DNA of 18,388 bases from NCBI GenBank assembly GCA_903959115.1, contig CAJBVU010000201.1, positions 1-18,388 of the forward strand. The letters are read 5' to 3'. The translations under genes and the position numbers were made by a program. Source of the DNA: an uncultured Bacteroidota bacterium. GTDB lineage: Bacteria > Bacteroidota > Bacteroidia > NS11-12g > UBA955. Under the pieces are notes generated by a model, which was not told the origin of the DNA, did not search any database, and worked only from the letters and a program-made list of their open reading frames with translations. How positions within the stretch are numbered: position 1 is the first letter of the stretch; every line of letters starts with the position of its first letter. Below are positions 15,694 through 18,388 of this stretch, piece after piece.

Positions 15694-15720
15694 TTCAACA
15701 CATATGTCGATTGTGTTAAA
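15694..15720. repeat. Imperfect inverted repeat upstream of glutamate dehydrogenase
   Basis: TTCAACACA (15694-15702) faces TGTGTTAAA (15712-15720) across a nine-base loop, giving a 9-bp stem with one G-U pair. No T run follows, so it could be a weak end signal for the flippase gene (stop at 15741) or an operator near the promoter at 15666. Unproven. Confidence 0.25.
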
Positions 15721-15740
15721 TACTATACAAGAAGTGCGTA

Positions 15741-17387
15741 TTATTTTGCGAAATATCTCCTTAGGAACCTCAACAATATAAATACGTTAGCCCTAAATCT
15801 CAAAATGTGCTTAACCTGTAGATAATTCAAAAACAGAAGAACCAAAAAGGCCAAATTGACCGACATGAATTTCCCGAAAGTTGAGATTATTCTAACAAAG
15901 AGACCTCTAGGAATCGCAACCGTATCTTGAAAGTCTGTCATTGACATCAACCCATCCACCCCGAACCAAAAAATCACCAAGACCACAACAGCAGAACCAT
16001 AGCTAACAATCAATTCCTTGAAACGATTTTGTGCGTGCAAATAATGTCCGATCGGCGCTGCAATTCCCAAAAAGATCACGGCGGGCGAAATCAAAAATAA
16101 GGTTTCTTTGAGCCCCGAAAACGTCTCACCGAAAACAAAAACATAAAGAGCATTTGGCACTATCATCGCCAATAGGACGGCGAGCAGAGTACCCAATGAG
16201 GAAATCACGACATATCTTGAAAGCAACTTCTGGAATTTCCTTTGCTGGGCATCAAACGCAGAAATTTCGCTAGGATTATTACCCCCCATTAACGAGCCCG
16301 ACGAAACCAACATTCTTGAATGAAGAATCGTGCCGTAAGAATTGCCAAAAATCCAAATGGTATCGGCAATCAACAAGGCATTTGCCAGCAATCCCGCTTG
16401 TGAATTTCCATATTGCGCCGCCATCCACCATAACGGCAATCGATATAAAAGAAATAGCAAAATATGTCCGAGCTGCGATAAGAATCCACTATTGAACATT
16501 TCTTTGGGTGGCTGGATGGAACTCAAAAACGACCCATTGTCTGATTCGTGTTGTTCTTGACCTATGGCTTCTGAACTTGAATGAATGGATTGCATCACCC
16601 CGCTTTTAAACAACGACCCGCCAATAAACAACGACCGAGACTGCCACAAAGAATACACCCAAACCAAGCCGGATGCGTACACAAGAATCCACAGAATAGC
16701 CATTTCATTAAATCCATGGAGATAGTGCAAGGTTTGTCCATCCATCAAACGCTCGGTTATGTGCCTACTTACACTGAGTTCTATGGCCGCATTTTTCGGG
16801 ATGATGAAACCGTACATCGCCTCAAAACACAATAAGAGTCCCATCAACTTCAGAACTTCCATTGACACATGTAAGCGATTCCGTTGACTCACCCATCCAT
16901 GGGCTTGATAGAGATTGTACTGAATATTTAATCCCCCGAGAAACAATCCCTGAAAAAAGAGCAAATTGAGCGTAATCACTTTGGGATGATCCAAACAAAT
17001 GGGATAAGTACCCGCATTCGGAATAACCCATATAAACCACCCAACCACATAGGCAACAGACAAAACCAAAATCAAAAAGAACCAGGCCGTTGGCAATATG
17101 CGTCGTACCGAATATTTTGTCAGCAAGTTCGCCAACGCTCCACCGGCTACCATCTCGCTCACCATCAATGTCAACTGCAAATACAGGAGCAAAATCGAGA
17201 GAGCTCCCCTACCGTAGGCGCCCATACCGCGGGAATAAATCACAACCACCAATGCCGCAATCACCGCTTTGGCCAGCTGCCAGCCAAATGTCCGCACCGG
17301 ACCGCCATCGCTAAAAACAGAATTCTTATTCGATGGGTCTAATTTTCCGATAGCATTTCGTCCGACAGTTATTTTCTCATCACCCAT
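15741..17387 (-). CDS. Polysaccharide flippase-like membrane protein (MOP superfamily)
   Basis: A 548-residue membrane protein resembling Wzx-type exporters that turn lipid-linked sugars across the inner membrane. After a polar N-terminus (1-30) there are about 12 hydrophobic segments. The first has the family-like YSRGMGAYGRGALSI (51-65). The later VFVFGETFSGLKETLFLISP (416-435) followed by GHYLHAQNRFK (447-457) matches the common 'lfG.eF...l..l.P...l.a..r' pattern of this superfamily. A hydrophilic stretch (about 259-300, rich in Ser, Gln and Glu) interrupts the middle and looks like an inserted cytoplasmic loop. I use the ATG at 17387; a GTG directly before it at 17390 is also possible. 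It overlaps the upstream chimeric frame by eight bases, so the two are in one operon. Sugar and pathway are unknown. Confidence 0.82.
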   Translation of the reverse strand: MGDEKITVGRNAIGKLDPSNKNSVFSDGGPVRTFGWQLAKAVIAALVVVIYSRGMGAYGRGALSILLLYLQLTLMVSEMVAGGALANLLTKYSVRRILPTAWFFLILVLSVAYVVGWFIWVIPNAGTYPICLDHPKVITLNLLFFQGLFLGGLNIQYNLYQAHGWVSQRNRLHVSMEVLKLMGLLLCFEAMYGFIIPKNAAIELSVSRHITERLMDGQTLHYLHGFNEMAILWILVYASGLVWVYSLWQSRSLFIGGSLFKSGVMQSIHSSSEAIGQEQHESDNGSFLSSIQPPKEMFNSGFLSQLGHILLFLLYRLPLWWMAAQYGNSQAGLLANALLIADTIWIFGNSYGTILHSRMLVSSGSLMGGNNPSEISAFDAQQRKFQKLLSRYVVISSLGTLLAVLLAMIVPNALYVFVFGETFSGLKETLFLISPAVIFLGIAAPIGHYLHAQNRFKELIVSYGSAVVVLVIFWFGVDGLMSMTDFQDTVAIPRGLFVRIISTFGKFMSVNLAFLVLLFLNYLQVKHILRFRANVFILLRFLRRYFAK

Positions 17388-18388
17388 CACCGCCTCCTTC
17401 TATTTTACATGGAAAAGTTTCCAAAAAACATCCCATTGCAGCCCACCGGAACAATTCATCCAACAATTTCACATCACCACCACTGAAAACCCGTGGTTTT
17501 GAGTCCTTCCCCAGTATGTTTATCCCCCAATTTGCCAACACATAATCCAGCGCCTTCTGCCGCCGAGAGCGCGATACCAGACCATCCAATTGGACCGATA
17601 AAACCCAATCCTTCCACACAACCAATTCCCGGGCCGTTAATTCATTCTTTGGTACCGAAAACCCCTTTTTATCAACCCGCCACAAAACCTTAGCTGGCAC
17701 TAAGCCACCGTTCATCGCTTTGCGCAAATACCCCTTAGAATACCCATCCACCAAACGCGATGTCAATGAACCCTCCAAACTCCATTCCTCATCAATCCAT
17801 AAATTCAGCCAAGCATCTGCCATGCGATAGTCATCGGCAAATGGATTCCTCGACTCAATTCCCGCCGCCATTCCATTCCTATCCTCAAAACGCAACAATT
17901 GCGTTAACCTTTCACCATAATAATCCTTGCGCATTAACACATCCACACACGTCTCAAAAGGACGTCCAACCCAACTACCCAAGACAGCTTTAAACCATTG
18001 CTTTCCCGCAGCCGCAAAACCCACAGGCCATTTATTCCTCAAAGGCCAAAGCGTATTTTTCACAGATTGTACTGAAATAAACAGCATACAAATTAATTGA
18101 AATGGGTGCAATAACAGATTCCGCCATACACTCTGCCCTGAAAGCAGGGAAATCATTATTCTACTTAAAACAATCATAGAAAAGGCAATCATAACCAATT
18201 GAATACCCAGAAAGTAGGCAATAGCTATCGGTCCAAGTACCACGAGCATGAGATAAAAAAACAGGCCGAATACATTATAATTAAAGCCTGCAAAAAAGTT
18301 TTTACTAAACCCCTCAATAGCCTCAGAAAATGAACGATACATCCGGCAGTGGATGTACCCATTTGCTAAAAGAGCTTCAGCAGCGTAT
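17380..18388 (-). CDS. Chimeric frame: family-2 glycosyltransferase C-terminus joined to AsnB C-terminus (5' end beyond the window)
   Basis: The frame stays open from its stop at 17380 to the window edge; 15 codons precede the Met at 18342 (YAAEALLANGYIHCR, then MYRSF), so it is almost certainly the 3' part of a longer gene. Counting from that Met, residues -15 to about 95 look like the C-terminal end of a family-2 membrane glycosyltransferase: GYIHCR-MYRSFSEAIEGFSKN and three hydrophobic helices (about 23-45, 47-65 and 77-93). Residues about 130-235 are the C-terminal part of glutamine-hydrolysing asparagine synthetase: LLRFEDRNGMAAGIESRNPF (149-168), YSKGYLRKAM (201-210) and RVDKKGFSVP (222-231). 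The Cys1 glutaminase domain and the SGGxDS ATP loop of AsnB are absent. No frameshift or stop marks the join. It overlaps the flippase by eight bases. It could be a deletion product, an assembly join or a true fusion; asparagine synthetase activity is not expected. Confidence 0.75.
   Translation of the reverse strand, partial: YAAEALLANGYIHCRMYRSFSEAIEGFSKNFFAGFNYNVFGLFFYLMLVVLGPIAIAYFLGIQLVMIAFSMIVLSRIMISLLSGQSVWRNLLLHPFQLICMLFISVQSVKNTLWPLRNKWPVGFAAAGKQWFKAVLGSWVGRPFETCVDVLMRKDYYGERLTQLLRFEDRNGMAAGIESRNPFADDYRMADAWLNLWIDEEWSLEGSLTSRLVDGYSKGYLRKAMNGGLVPAKVLWRVDKKGFSVPKNELTARELVVWKDWVLSVQLDGLVSRSRRQKALDYVLANWGINILGKDSKPRVFSGGDVKLLDELFRWAAMGCFLETFPCKIEGGGDG

Noticed and set aside
17380..18342. 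Ordinary asparagine synthetase starting at 18342
   Set aside because: The frame is open beyond 18342 to the window edge, and its first part is glycosyltransferase-like with membrane helices; the AsnB N-terminal domains are absent.

Overview
The window reads as a chromosomal stretch from a member of the Bacteroidota. The evidence is a type IX secretion C-terminal sorting domain on one secreted protein, exact Bacteroidota-type -7 promoter boxes (TAnnTTTG) just upstream of several start codons, a methionine synthase reduced to its homocysteine domain (a split form known in this phylum), the three-gene pntA1/pntA2/pntB transhydrogenase, and a PSD-A type phosphatidylserine decarboxylase. I cannot place it below phylum. 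No rRNA, tRNA, CRISPR array, insertion sequence or phage gene is visible. Genes are tightly packed; the largest gap is about 170 bases.

Layout. From 1 to 844 runs the 5' part of a minus-strand secreted beta-rich protein that leaves the window. From 924 to 3811 is a minus-strand transhydrogenase operon (pntA1-pntA2-pntB), preceded by a strong hairpin terminator that ends the neighbouring T9SS cargo gene (3894-4916). That cargo gene is divergent from recJ (4993), and recJ is followed on the plus strand by an exported class-V aminotransferase-like protein. A convergent minus-strand GT-C type membrane glycosyltransferase follows (8289-9842), then a leucine-dehydrogenase-type enzyme (9948-11051), and a membrane-anchored unknown protein translationally coupled to the homocysteine-methyltransferase half of MetH (11106-13078). 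Next come a small secreted cysteine-rich repeat protein (13251-13667), a glutamate dehydrogenase plus phosphatidylserine decarboxylase pair (13712-15638), and the end of a surface-polysaccharide operon: a MOP-type flippase (15741-17387) preceded by a chimeric reading frame (17380 to the window edge).

Functions group loosely. Transhydrogenase, glutamate dehydrogenase and leucine dehydrogenase act on pyridine nucleotide and amino-nitrogen balance. MetH feeds methionine synthesis. RecJ is DNA repair. Phosphatidylserine decarboxylase makes phosphatidylethanolamine. The flippase and the glycosyltransferase parts belong to envelope glycan synthesis. Most of this is ordinary housekeeping sequence.

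The one truly odd object is the frame at 17380-18388. Its upstream part is the C-terminal membrane end of a family-2 glycosyltransferase. Its downstream part is the C-terminal third of a glutamine-hydrolysing asparagine synthetase, without the glutaminase domain or the ATP-pyrophosphatase loop. The two are joined in one open frame with no stop. It may be a deletion scar, an assembly join or a real fusion. The second point of interest is the 11-cysteine secreted repeat protein. I found no convincing new multi-gene system.
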